Assembly: GCA_050692055.1 (NCBI GenBank)
Contig: JBOGTC010000016.1
Span: 1-53,193, forward strand
Direction: 5' to 3'
From: JBOGTC01 sp050692055
GTDB lineage: Bacteria; Chloroflexota; Limnocylindria; QHBO01
Length of the DNA: 53,193 nucleotides
Shown one piece after another: positions 44,196-51,937 of this stretch. Made by a program: the position numbers and the translations under genes. Under the pieces are notes generated by a model. It did no database searches. It was not told the origin of the DNA and saw nothing but the letters and a program-made list of their open reading frames with translations. Positions within the stretch are counted from its first letter, which is position 1, and every line of letters starts with the position of its first letter.

Positions 44196-45869
44196 CTACA
44201 GCTCCGCGAGGTATTGGTGGACGAGCGACACGGCCATCGATCCCTCGCCGACCGCGCTGGCGATGCGCTTGATGGACCGATGCCGAACGTCCCCAACGGC
44301 GAACACGCCGGGCATGCTCGCCTCCAGCAGGAGCGGCGGACGGTCCCAGCTCCAGCCGGCCAGTGGCCGGCCATCGGTCAGGAGGTCGTTTCCGGTCAGG
44401 ACGAAGCCCGCGGCGTCCCGTTGCACGGCTCCCTCCAGCCAGTCGGTACGCGGCCGCTGTCCGATGAAGACGAAGGCGGCTGCCAGCTCCAGTGTGAGCT
44501 CCCCCTCCGCCGTTGCCAACGTGGCATGCTGCAGGTGGCCGTCGCCGGCGACGGCGGTGGCCTTGCTCCGAACGTGGAGCTCGATGTTCTCGACGGCGGC
44601 GATCTGGTCGACCAGGTAGCGGCTCATGGTCTCATCGATGCCGTCGCCGCGGACCACCAGGTGCACGCGGCGGGCGAAGCGGGCGAGATGGACGGCCGCC
44701 TGCCCGGCCGAGTTGCCGGCGCCGACTACCGCGACCTCGGTGTCGCGATACAGCGCGGCCTCGGTCGTCGCCGCGCCGTAATAGATTCCCGCCCCCGCCA
44801 GCTCCCGGGCTCCGGGGACATCCAGCTGACGATAGGCGACGCCGGTGGCGATCACGACCGCCTGGCAGGCGAGCTCGCCCTCATCGGCGAGGACGACGGT
44901 CCGATACGGGTCGTCACGCCGAAGCGTGGAGACCTCCCGCGGCGACAGGATCTCCGCGCCCAGGCGGCGTGCCTGGGTCAACGCCCGGCGAGCCAGGTCG
45001 CCGCCGGTCAGGCCCGAAGGAAAGCCGAGGTAATTCTCGATGCGGCTGGTGGTTCCCGCCTGACCACCCGGCGCTTCGCGCTCAACCAGCACCGTCTTGA
45101 GCCCCTCGCTCGCGCCGTAGACCGCGGCCGCCAGGCCGGCCGGACCGCCGCCCACGATGACGAGGTCGTAGAACGGCAGGGCGGCCCGGGTGCGCAGGCC
45201 GACGGCTTCGGCGATCTGGCGAGTCGTTGGATCGCGCAGCGCGCTGCCGTCGGGCAGGACCACGATCGCCTGCGCCGCGTCCACAGCGACGCCAGCATCG
45301 GCTCCGGCGAGGGAGGCTGCCAGGCGGCGGCCATCCTCATCGGTCTCTGGGTCGAGCCAGGTGTACGGCACCTGGTTGCGGGTCAGGTAGTCGCGGATGT
45401 CGTGGCCGCGCGGCGCCCATCGGCCCGCCAGCAGGCGTAGCCCCTCGAAGGCTGGGCGAAACGTGGCGGTCCAGTCCTCGAGCAGGTCGTCCAGGACCGG
45501 GTAGAGCCGCTCCTCTGGTGGATCCCAGGGCTTGAGCAGGTACTGGTCCAGGCTGATCTCGTTGATGGCGCGGATCGCGACATCGGTGTCGGCGTAGGCG
45601 GTGAGCAGGACGCGCTTGGCATCCGGCTGGAGGGGAATGGCCTCGCGCAGCAGCTCGATGCCGGTCATGACGGGCATCCGCTGGTCCACCACGAAGAGCG
45701 CCACCGCGTCACCACGCCGCGTCAGCTCGCGCGTCGTCTCCAGCGCGGATGCCCCCGAATCGGCGGCCAGGATGCGATAGTCGGCACCGTAACGCGCGCG
45801 CAGGTCGCGCTCGACAGCACGCATGACGGGAAGGTCGTCATCGACGGCCAGGATCGCCGGCTTGGCCAC
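44196..45869 (-). CDS. Response regulator fused to thioredoxin-reductase-like flavoprotein
   Basis: A 557-residue fusion. A REC domain with phospho-Asp D62 (VVDQRMP), LLTAYAD and the Lys in LLKPWD is followed by a linker with a glutaredoxin-like fold without cysteines (about 150-225). A thioredoxin reductase-like module comes last: GGGPAGLAAAVYGASEG, ATGVAYRQLDVPGA, GAGNSAGQAAVHLARF, and the final FAD motif GVFAVGDVRHRSIKRIASAVGEGS. At the active-site position the protein reads YYGAATTEA, so the CxxC redox pair is missing. The GTG start at 45869 directly precedes the REC strand. Redox signalling controlled by phosphorylation is likely. Confidence 0.88.
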   Translation of the reverse strand: MAKPAILAVDDDLPVMRAVERDLRARYGADYRILAADSGASALETTRELTRRGDAVALFVVDQRMPVMTGIELLREAIPLQPDAKRVLLTAYADTDVAIRAINEISLDQYLLKPWDPPEERLYPVLDDLLEDWTATFRPAFEGLRLLAGRWAPRGHDIRDYLTRNQVPYTWLDPETDEDGRRLAASLAGADAGVAVDAAQAIVVLPDGSALRDPTTRQIAEAVGLRTRAALPFYDLVIVGGGPAGLAAAVYGASEGLKTVLVEREAPGGQAGTTSRIENYLGFPSGLTGGDLARRALTQARRLGAEILSPREVSTLRRDDPYRTVVLADEGELACQAVVIATGVAYRQLDVPGARELAGAGIYYGAATTEAALYRDTEVAVVGAGNSAGQAAVHLARFARRVHLVVRGDGIDETMSRYLVDQIAAVENIELHVRSKATAVAGDGHLQHATLATAEGELTLELAAAFVFIGQRPRTDWLEGAVQRDAAGFVLTGNDLLTDGRPLAGWSWDRPPLLLEASMPGVFAVGDVRHRSIKRIASAVGEGSMAVSLVHQYLAEL

Positions 45870-45920
45870 GCCCGCAGTGTAGGGCCCTATGGGCAGGATC
45901 GCGGCGCTAGGCTTCCTCGC

Positions 45921-47153
45921 ATGGCTTTCGATGGACCGATGCCGTCGCACCGCCTTCTCCTGACCGGACACGGGCGGCTCTGCATGGCCTGGCCGATGAC
46001 CTGGAAGCGACCCGCGACCCTCTCGCCGTGGGCGGTTGGCGTCGAGGACGATCGCATCAGCTGGGTCGGCTCCCCGGAGAACGCCGCGGCGGCACCGTCC
46101 GCTGCCAAGCGGATCGACCTCGGCGATGCGCTCGTCACGCCGGGCCTGGTTGACAGCCACACGCATCCGATCTTTGCCGGCGACCGTTCCGACGAGGCGG
46201 CCGCCCGCCTCGAGGGCGTGGCATACAGCGGCGGAGGAATCCTGCGCACGACTGCGGCTACTCGGGCAGCCGACGACGCCGCGCTGGAGGCGCTCGTCGA
46301 GCATCGGCTGCAGGGCGCGCTGGCCGCGGGCACCACCACTGTCGAGTGCAAGTCCGGGTACGGGCTGTCGCTCGCCGAGGAGCTGCGGCAGTTGAGGCTG
46401 CTGCGCCGCGTCTCAGCGCGGGTGCCGGTGCGCGTGGTACCGACCTTCCTCGGCGCCCATGCCGTTCCCCCCGAGGCCGCCTCCGCCGGAGAGTACGCCA
46501 GACACGTCGCCGCGGAGATGATCCCCGCGGTAGCCGGGGAGGAGCTGGCTGCCTTCGTGGATGTCTTCGTCGAGCGCGGCTTCTTCTCGGTTCCGGATGC
46601 GCGCCGCGTCCTGGAGGCGGCACGCACCAGCAGCCTCGGGCTGAAGCTGCACGCCGAGCAGATGTCACGCACGCACGCGACCGAGCTCGGCATCCGCCTG
46701 GGGGTGACCTCGGTCGACCACCTCGAGCAGCTCGACGCCGCCGGTGTCGGAACGCTGGCCGCGTCCACGGTCATCGCGACGCTCCTGCCCGGTCCGGCGC
46801 TCGTGATGCGCGATCGGCTGCCGCCGGCGCGTGCGCTGCTCGATGCCGGGGCGAGGGTGGCGCTCGCATCCGACGCGAATGCTGGGACTTTCGGTGCCTT
46901 CGGCGCGATGCCCATGGTGATCGGACTCGGCGCGACGCTCTTGGGCATGACCATTGGCGAGGCCCTGGCGGCCGCCACCGCCGGAGGGGCCGCGGCCATT
47001 GGAAAGGACGACCTCGGGGTCGTCCGAGCCGGCGCCCACGCCGATCTCGTGGCCTGGGATGCGGAGCACGAGGGCGCCTTTGCCCTGCGCATGGGGGATG
47101 TGCGACCGCTCCGGATCTGGATCGGCGGGACCGAGGTCGGTCTCACTCGGTAG
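45921..47153 (+). CDS. hutI: Imidazolonepropionase
   Basis: A 410-residue amidohydrolase-fold enzyme (404 if the ATG at 45939 is used, which sits in GGACCGATG). It hydrolyses imidazolonepropionate to formiminoglutamate in histidine degradation. Metal and substrate motifs are VDSHTHPIFAGDRSDE, CKSGYGLSLAEELRQLR, GLKLHAEQMSRTHATELG, VDHLEQLD and ASDANAGTFGAFGAMP. No hutH, hutU or hutG is nearby, so it is a detached hut gene. It is divergent from the REC-reductase gene with only about 50 bp between. Confidence 0.92.
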   Translation: MAFDGPMPSHRLLLTGHGRLCMAWPMTWKRPATLSPWAVGVEDDRISWVGSPENAAAAPSAAKRIDLGDALVTPGLVDSHTHPIFAGDRSDEAAARLEGVAYSGGGILRTTAATRAADDAALEALVEHRLQGALAAGTTTVECKSGYGLSLAEELRQLRLLRRVSARVPVRVVPTFLGAHAVPPEAASAGEYARHVAAEMIPAVAGEELAAFVDVFVERGFFSVPDARRVLEAARTSSLGLKLHAEQMSRTHATELGIRLGVTSVDHLEQLDAAGVGTLAASTVIATLLPGPALVMRDRLPPARALLDAGARVALASDANAGTFGAFGAMPMVIGLGATLLGMTIGEALAAATAGGAAAIGKDDLGVVRAGAHADLVAWDAEHEGAFALRMGDVRPLRIWIGGTEVGLTR

Positions 47154-47204
47154 TGCGCGCTACGCCATAGCCAAGCTGGCAGGCCACGTGCCAGTGCCCT
47201 GGGC

Positions 47205-47660
47205 ATGAACCGCCTCATGGCCGGCGCGTTGAGCGGCGCCATCGCCACCGTTCCGATGTCCGCGCTGATGCTCATCTGGCGCGCGCTGTCCCCGACCGGC
47301 GAGCTGCCGCCGCGGCGTATCACGCGCCGCGTCCTGCGTCAGACAAAGCTCCATGACGACGCCGATCCGACCGCTGTGGCGACGATCGCGCACTTCGCCT
47401 TCGGCGCCGTATCGGGCGTGGCGTACGCGATGCTGCGCGGGCTGCTCCCACGCGGCGTACCCGCGCTGGCGTCCGGAACCGTGGCCGGGATGGGGATCTG
47501 GGGCGCGAGCTACGTCGGCTGGATTCCGGCCCTCAAGTTTCTTCCCCCGCCGGATCGCGACCGCCCGGCGCGCCAACGCATGATGGTTGCCGCGCACGTA
47601 GTCTTCGGCGCCGCCATGGGCCTGCTGGTCGCCCGGCTCACCGCTCGTTCGCAGAGCTAG
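47205..47660 (+). CDS. Small DUF1440/DUF6789-like membrane protein
   Basis: A 151-residue protein with about four hydrophobic segments: LMAGALSGAIATVPMSALMLIW, AHFAFGAVSGVAYAMLRGLL, LASGTVAGMGIWGASYVGWIPAL and MVAAHVVFGAAMGLLVARL. The HxxFG.xxG repeats and the ITRRVLRQTKL loop are seen in small inner-membrane proteins of the YagU/DUF6789 type. The role is unknown. It may form an operon with hutI (51-bp gap), though no functional link is evident. It shares the late His-Gly helix motif with the gene at 5593. Confidence 0.6.
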   Translation: MNRLMAGALSGAIATVPMSALMLIWRALSPTGELPPRRITRRVLRQTKLHDDADPTAVATIAHFAFGAVSGVAYAMLRGLLPRGVPALASGTVAGMGIWGASYVGWIPALKFLPPPDRDRPARQRMMVAAHVVFGAAMGLLVARLTARSQS

Positions 47661-48014
47661 CGAGCCGCTTCAGCATCGTCTCCGGTAGGACGATCCACTT
47701 CCCTCCAACCGGAACTCCTCGCTTCAGCAATATGGTTACTGGTACGCGTCAGACAGCTCACCGTAGGCCGGAATTGCGCAGTTGAATCTATGTAAATCTG
47801 GACTTGACTTGACGAAGAGGCCGCATCTGTCGCGTTGCAGCAATTCCATGACTAGGAAAGAGGAAACGGGCGGGCGCCGGTGGATCGGGAGTGGATCGCG
47901 CCATCAACTCGACTCACGCAGCAGTTCCGGCGAATGCTGCCGCCGAGCGAGCGCGGTGTGAGCGTCGCCACACTCCGCATCCGGCATCATGAGCCCGACC
48001 CCGTGGAGGATCGA
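47661..48014. other. AT-richer intergenic region without a confident gene
   Basis: This 354-bp stretch is noticeably lower in GC between about 47690 and 47870. It contains a direct repeat CGCTTCAGCA (about 47666 and 47728) and TTGACTTGACG near 47808, which could be a -35 region for the downstream flavoprotein. An open frame from 47880 joins the next gene but lacks a coding look before 48015. No inverted-repeat element was found. Confidence 0.4.
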
Positions 48015-49358
48015 ATGGATCGCTTTGACATCGTGGTCATCGGCGCAGGTGCGTCCGGCGAGGCGGCCGCGCACTACGCCCGATCGAAGGGCGCTTCGGT
48101 GGCCGTGCTCGACCGCGCCCTGTTCGGCGGATCGTGCCCCTTCTGGGCGTGCATGCCTTCGAAGGCGCTGCTGCACGCCGCCGCGGTGCACCACGCGGGC
48201 GGCGATTATTCATGGTCGAAGGCCTCGGACTTCCGCGATTACATGATCAACCGCGAAGGGACGAATGAGCCCGATGACTCCGGCCACGTCAGCTCCCTCG
48301 AGAGCGCTGGAGCGACCGTGATCCGCGGCGAGGCCGCGTTCGCGGCACCCGGCCACTTGCGCGTGGGCGACCGTGAGCTGCAGGCCGGGGCAGTGATCCT
48401 GGCCATCGGCTCGGTCAGTCGCGTGCCGGATCTGCCCGGCCTGGCCGGGGCAGGAGCCTGGACGAACCGCGAGGGCACCGGCACCCGTGAACTGCCCCGA
48501 TCGCTGGCCATCTTGGGGGGCGGCCCGACCGGCGTGGAGCTGGCGCAGGTCTACGCGCGCTACGGTGTCCCCACCACCCTCATCCACCCGGGCGACCGCG
48601 TCCACGACCGCGAGCATCCGCGATCGTCGGAGCTGCTCGGGGAAGGCCTGCGCCGGGACGGCGTGACGCTTCGACTGGGCCTGCGGGCGCAGCGAGTCAG
48701 TTCCGGCGAGGGCGCGGACGGCGTCCACGCGGTCGAGCTGTCAGATGGCTCGAGGCTGGACGCGCACGCCATCCTGCTGGCGATCGGCCGCGACCTGCCG
48801 TTGCAGGCGCTGAACCTCGGCGCCATCGGCGTCACGCCGGAGAACGGTCGACTGAAGCCGGACGACCGGCTGCGGATCGCCGAGAACGTGTACGTCGCCG
48901 GCGACGTGGCGGGTCCAGAGCTCCATACCCACCTGGGTCACTATCAGGGCGAAGCGGCGGCACGGATCGCGCTGGGCGACGATTATCGGCCCAACCACGA
49001 CGCCATCCCGCGCGCGACCTACACCGATCCCGAGACGGCATCGGTCGGCCTGCTGCTCGAGCAGGCGCGGGAGCGGGGGATCGATGCGGCCGAGTACACC
49101 GTCGAGATCGGGACGAGCGCGAAGGGCTACGTGGCCGAGGCGCGGGGCCACGTCACGATCGTCGTCGACCGCGGCGAGCGCAAGCTGGTGGGCGCCTTCA
49201 TGGCCGGACCGGCCGTGTCCGAAGCGATCCACGAATGCGTCCTCGCCATCCGCGCCGCTGTGCCGCTCGGGACGTTGGCCGACACCATCCACGCCTTCCC
49301 CACGGTTGCGCGTGTTCTCGGCACGGCGTTCGTCAACGCCGAGCGCGACATGGCCTGA
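48015..49358 (+). CDS. Flavoprotein disulfide reductase-like protein (lipoamide dehydrogenase/MerA family)
   Basis: A 447-residue protein starting at an ATG with GGAGGA upstream. The FAD site is VVIGAGASGEAAAHYARS, the redox-active pair is in GGSCPFWACMPSKALL (CxxxxC kept), the NAD site is AILGGGPTGVELAQVYAR, and the second FAD motif is ENVYVAGDVAG. At the C-terminal active site it reads HAFPTVARVLG. The catalytic His of HAHPTxxE is Phe and the Glu is Arg. It is therefore not a normal lipoamide dehydrogenase or glutathione reductase. It could be a quinone, metal or thiol oxidoreductase of unknown substrate. Confidence 0.88.
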   Translation: MDRFDIVVIGAGASGEAAAHYARSKGASVAVLDRALFGGSCPFWACMPSKALLHAAAVHHAGGDYSWSKASDFRDYMINREGTNEPDDSGHVSSLESAGATVIRGEAAFAAPGHLRVGDRELQAGAVILAIGSVSRVPDLPGLAGAGAWTNREGTGTRELPRSLAILGGGPTGVELAQVYARYGVPTTLIHPGDRVHDREHPRSSELLGEGLRRDGVTLRLGLRAQRVSSGEGADGVHAVELSDGSRLDAHAILLAIGRDLPLQALNLGAIGVTPENGRLKPDDRLRIAENVYVAGDVAGPELHTHLGHYQGEAAARIALGDDYRPNHDAIPRATYTDPETASVGLLLEQARERGIDAAEYTVEIGTSAKGYVAEARGHVTIVVDRGERKLVGAFMAGPAVSEAIHECVLAIRAAVPLGTLADTIHAFPTVARVLGTAFVNAERDMA

Positions 49359-49381
49359 GCGGGCAAGGCGCAGGTGACGGC

Positions 49382-49527
49382 AATGCCCGTGCGGTGCAAC
49401 TTATCGGTGCTGGCCGCCGCTCGATGGGCAGGCTGCCTCGGTCAATGTGTTGCCACCGCGGCACTCATGCGAGCTGCCGGCCCGCATCGGTGGCCCGCGC
49501 TCGTATAAGTTGCAGGAGCGGGGCATA
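49382..49527. repeat. Family D intergenic inverted-repeat element, copy 2
   Basis: TGCAACTTAT (49395-49404) is the exact reverse complement of 49505-49514. Outside it, ATGCCCG-type sequence at about 49383 pairs with GGGCAT near 49520. The arms enclose about 100 bp. The TGCAACTTA core is shared with the copy at 35.8 kb. It lies in the 294-bp gap between tandem genes. A GCATCGGT motif lies inside at 49484. Confidence 0.75.
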
Positions 49528-49652
49528 AGCACGAGCTGACCGGCGGGAACCTGCCCTTGGCCCCGGGCGAGGGCTGACCGCCCCCAGCCGCGGCGCGTGC
49601 GGGGTCGCTCGGCGCCGAGGCCTCAACGTGGGACGCCACGTACGATGCGCCG

Positions 49653-50399
49653 ATGACGTCCGAGGCCCTGCTGCTAGCCGGGCTCTTCCTGGTGGCCGCG
49701 CTCCTCTATTCGAGCGTCGGCCACGCAGGCGCGTCCGCGTATCTGGCGGCGATGGCGCTGCTCGCCACCACGCAGGAGGTCATGCGTCCGACGGCCCTGG
49801 TGCTCAATCTGTTCGTGGCGACCATCGTGGTCGTGCGCTTCGCTCGGGCCGGCCACCTGGAGGTGCGCCAGCTCGTACCGCTCGTCATCGGCTCGGCGCC
49901 GCTGGCCTTCCTGGGCGGCACCATCGAGCTGCCGGGAGAGATCTATCGGCCGCTCGTGGCGCTCGCGCTCCTCGCCGGCGCTTGGAGGCTCTTCACGGGC
50001 GTCACCGGCAGCGATCGCGAGGATCGCGCACGCCCGGGCGTGCCCTGGCCGGCGGGCATCGTCTCCGGCGCCGGGATCGGTCTGCTGGCCGGCCTGACCG
50101 GCACGGGCGGGGGGATTTTCCTCACGCCGATGCTGGTGCTTGCCGGCTGGGCCGGCGCGCGCCAGGCGGCCGCGCTGTCGGGCGCGTTCATCCTGGTGAA
50201 CTCGATCGCGGGACTCGGAGGCCTGGCGGTCGACGGACTGAGCCTGCCGCCGCCGCTGCCGATCTGGATCGCCGCCGTCGCCACGGGCGGCCTGATCGGC
50301 TCATGGTTGGGCGCCAGCCGGTTCAGCATCCTCTCGCTTCGCCGCGTGCTCGCGCTCGTGCTGGTCCTGGCAGCGGGCAAGCTCGTATTCTTCCCCTGA
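49653..50399 (+). CDS. Sulfite exporter TauE/SafE family permease
   Basis: A 248-residue membrane protein with about seven to eight helices. The two family motifs are SVGHAGASAYLAAMALL in the first half and GLLAGLTGTGGGIFLTPMLVL in the second, as expected for the inverted-repeat TauE/SafE fold. Members move sulfite, sulfoacetate or other small anions. The neighbouring cysteine-desulfurase-like gene 49 bp downstream suggests a sulfur-related role, which is inference. Confidence 0.9.
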   Translation: MTSEALLLAGLFLVAALLYSSVGHAGASAYLAAMALLATTQEVMRPTALVLNLFVATIVVVRFARAGHLEVRQLVPLVIGSAPLAFLGGTIELPGEIYRPLVALALLAGAWRLFTGVTGSDREDRARPGVPWPAGIVSGAGIGLLAGLTGTGGGIFLTPMLVLAGWAGARQAAALSGAFILVNSIAGLGGLAVDGLSLPPPLPIWIAAVATGGLIGSWLGASRFSILSLRRVLALVLVLAAGKLVFFP

Positions 50400-50448
50400 C
50401 CGATCAGAACGGGCCCCCGGCTTGGCCACGCATCGTACGATGGGACCG

Positions 50449-51873
50449 ATGACCGCCACGGCATCAGCATCGGTCCACGGCAGCGAGCTCCTGCGTCTGG
50501 TCGGCGGCGAGACCGAGGTCCCGCTCGTGACCGGCGGGACGCGGCGCTACGTCAACCTCGACTACGCCGCCTCGGCGCCCGCGCTCACCGCGGTACACCA
50601 TGCCGTCGACGAGCTCCTCGGCTGGTACTCGAGCGTCCATCGCGGCGCGGGCTTCAAGTCGCGTGCCTCGACGGCAGCGTACGAAGGAGCCCGCGAGTCG
50701 ATCCGGCGCTTCGTCAACGCCCGCGACGACGACGCGGTGATCATCACTCGCAACACGACCGACTCGATCAACCTGCTGGCCGGCACGCTGCCCGAGGGGA
50801 CGCACGTCGTCTGCTTCGCGGGCGAGCACCACGCCAACCTGCTGCCCTGGAAACGGATCGGCGTGCGCTATCTGCCCGTGCCGGAGACGCCGGACGAGAT
50901 GCTCGCGTCGCTCGAGGAGACGCTGCGGGACCTGCCACACTGCGAGGACCCGCACCTGGTCGCCGTGACGGGGGCGAGCAACGTGACCGGCGAGATCTGG
51001 CCGCTGGCGGAGATCGCGCGCACGACGCACGAGCATGGGGCGCGGCTGCTCGTGGATGCGGCGCAGCTGGCGCCCCATGCGCCGATCGACATGGCCGGCG
51101 ACGGCATCGACTACCTCGCTCTCTCCGGGCACAAGCTGTACGCACCGTATGGGGCGGGCGCACTCATCGGCGAGCGCGACTGGCTCTCGGCCGGCGACCC
51201 GTTCCTGCGCGGCGGCGGCGCCGTGAAGCTCGTCACTGTCACCGAAACGGTGTGGGCCGACCTGCCCGACCGCCAGGAGGCCGGATCGCCCAACGTTGTC
51301 GGCGCGGTGGCCCTGGGGATGGCGGCCGACACGCTTGCACAGGCCGGGATGTCCACGGTGGCGGCCGAAGAGCGCGAGCTCCTCCGTTATGCCCGCGAAC
51401 GGCTGGCGAGCATCACTGGCTTCGAGCACTACCGGGTCTGGGCTGCCGATCATCCAAGGGTCGGCCTGCTGACCTTCAACCTCGGAGAGACTCCGTACGA
51501 CCTCCTGGCGGCCGTCCTCTCCGCTGAGCATGGCATCGGGATCCGCCACGGCTGCTTCTGCGCCCACCCGCTGATGATGCGGTTGCTCCAGGTTGATGAC
51601 CCGGAGGCCGACCGCCTCATCGCTGCCACGAAGCAGGGGGGTCATCCGCGGCTGCCCGGGGCAGCTCGCATGAGCCTCGGAATCGGCTCCACGAAGGCCG
51701 ATATCGACGCCCTAGCCGATGCGCTGAGCGCCATCGCGGCCGAGGGCCCGCAATGGACCTACCGCGTCTCGGACGCGACGGCCGAATATGAGCCCGACCC
51801 CGACCCGCGGCCGCTCCCCTCGCTGCCGATGCGCCTGGTGGAGCATCCCCACGGCCACGGCGAGTCGGCGTGA
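50449..51873 (+). CDS. Class V aminotransferase, cysteine desulfurase-like
   Basis: A 474-residue PLP enzyme. The Schiff-base Lys is K229 in LALSGHKLYAPYG. The substrate loop has RHGCFCAHPLMMRLL with C369 and C371, the position of the sulfur-carrying Cys in SufS/IscS-type enzymes. Early landmarks are VNLDYAASAPAL and SSVHRGAGFKSRAS. It probably takes sulfur from cysteine or a related thiol. The C-terminal 40 residues are Asp/Pro- and His-rich (HPHGHGESA) and outside the fold. The ATG at 50449 is in GGACCGATG; an ATG at 50440 is also possible. No suf or isc genes are adjacent. Confidence 0.85.
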   Translation: MTATASASVHGSELLRLVGGETEVPLVTGGTRRYVNLDYAASAPALTAVHHAVDELLGWYSSVHRGAGFKSRASTAAYEGARESIRRFVNARDDDAVIITRNTTDSINLLAGTLPEGTHVVCFAGEHHANLLPWKRIGVRYLPVPETPDEMLASLEETLRDLPHCEDPHLVAVTGASNVTGEIWPLAEIARTTHEHGARLLVDAAQLAPHAPIDMAGDGIDYLALSGHKLYAPYGAGALIGERDWLSAGDPFLRGGGAVKLVTVTETVWADLPDRQEAGSPNVVGAVALGMAADTLAQAGMSTVAAEERELLRYARERLASITGFEHYRVWAADHPRVGLLTFNLGETPYDLLAAVLSAEHGIGIRHGCFCAHPLMMRLLQVDDPEADRLIAATKQGGHPRLPGAARMSLGIGSTKADIDALADALSAIAAEGPQWTYRVSDATAEYEPDPDPRPLPSLPMRLVEHPHGHGESA

Positions 51874-51901
51874 CGCGGCGACCGGGCCTGGCCGCTGCCT
51901 G

Positions 51902-51923
51902 TGATACGCGGTTGATACGCGGT
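51902..51923 (+). promoter_or_regulatory. Tandem 11-bp repeat before the 51938 gene
   Basis: TGATACGCGGT occurs twice back to back (51902-51912, 51913-51923), followed by a related reversed segment GCGTACCGTAT that ends at the ATG. The spacing of one helical turn suggests a cooperative protein-binding site. Confidence 0.45.
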
Positions 51924-51937
51924 GTTTCGCGTACCGT

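Larger units (their letters stand above)
4678..50476. repeat. Dispersed 10-mer GCATCGGTCC (core CATCGGT)
   Basis: Exact copies of GCATCGGTCC or its complement were found by eye at 4678, 11792, 17110, 25846, 26127, 36534, 38421, 43438, 44274, 45933 and 50467. About 27 copies of the 8-mer GCATCGGT and about 60 of the 7-mer CATCGGT were counted over both strands. It lies both inside genes and between them. See the findings for frame use and start-codon overlap. Confidence 0.75.

Noticed and set aside
40388..45440. Oriented, strand-polar distribution of GCATCGGT as a KOPS- or Chi-like signal
   Set aside because: Counts in the two orientations (about 17 and 10) are not clearly skewed over this window. 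Polarity would need the whole replichore to judge.
13091..49527. Intergenic elements as insertion sequences
   Set aside because: None is longer than about 170 bp, none contains an ORF, no target duplications were seen and no transposase gene exists in the window.
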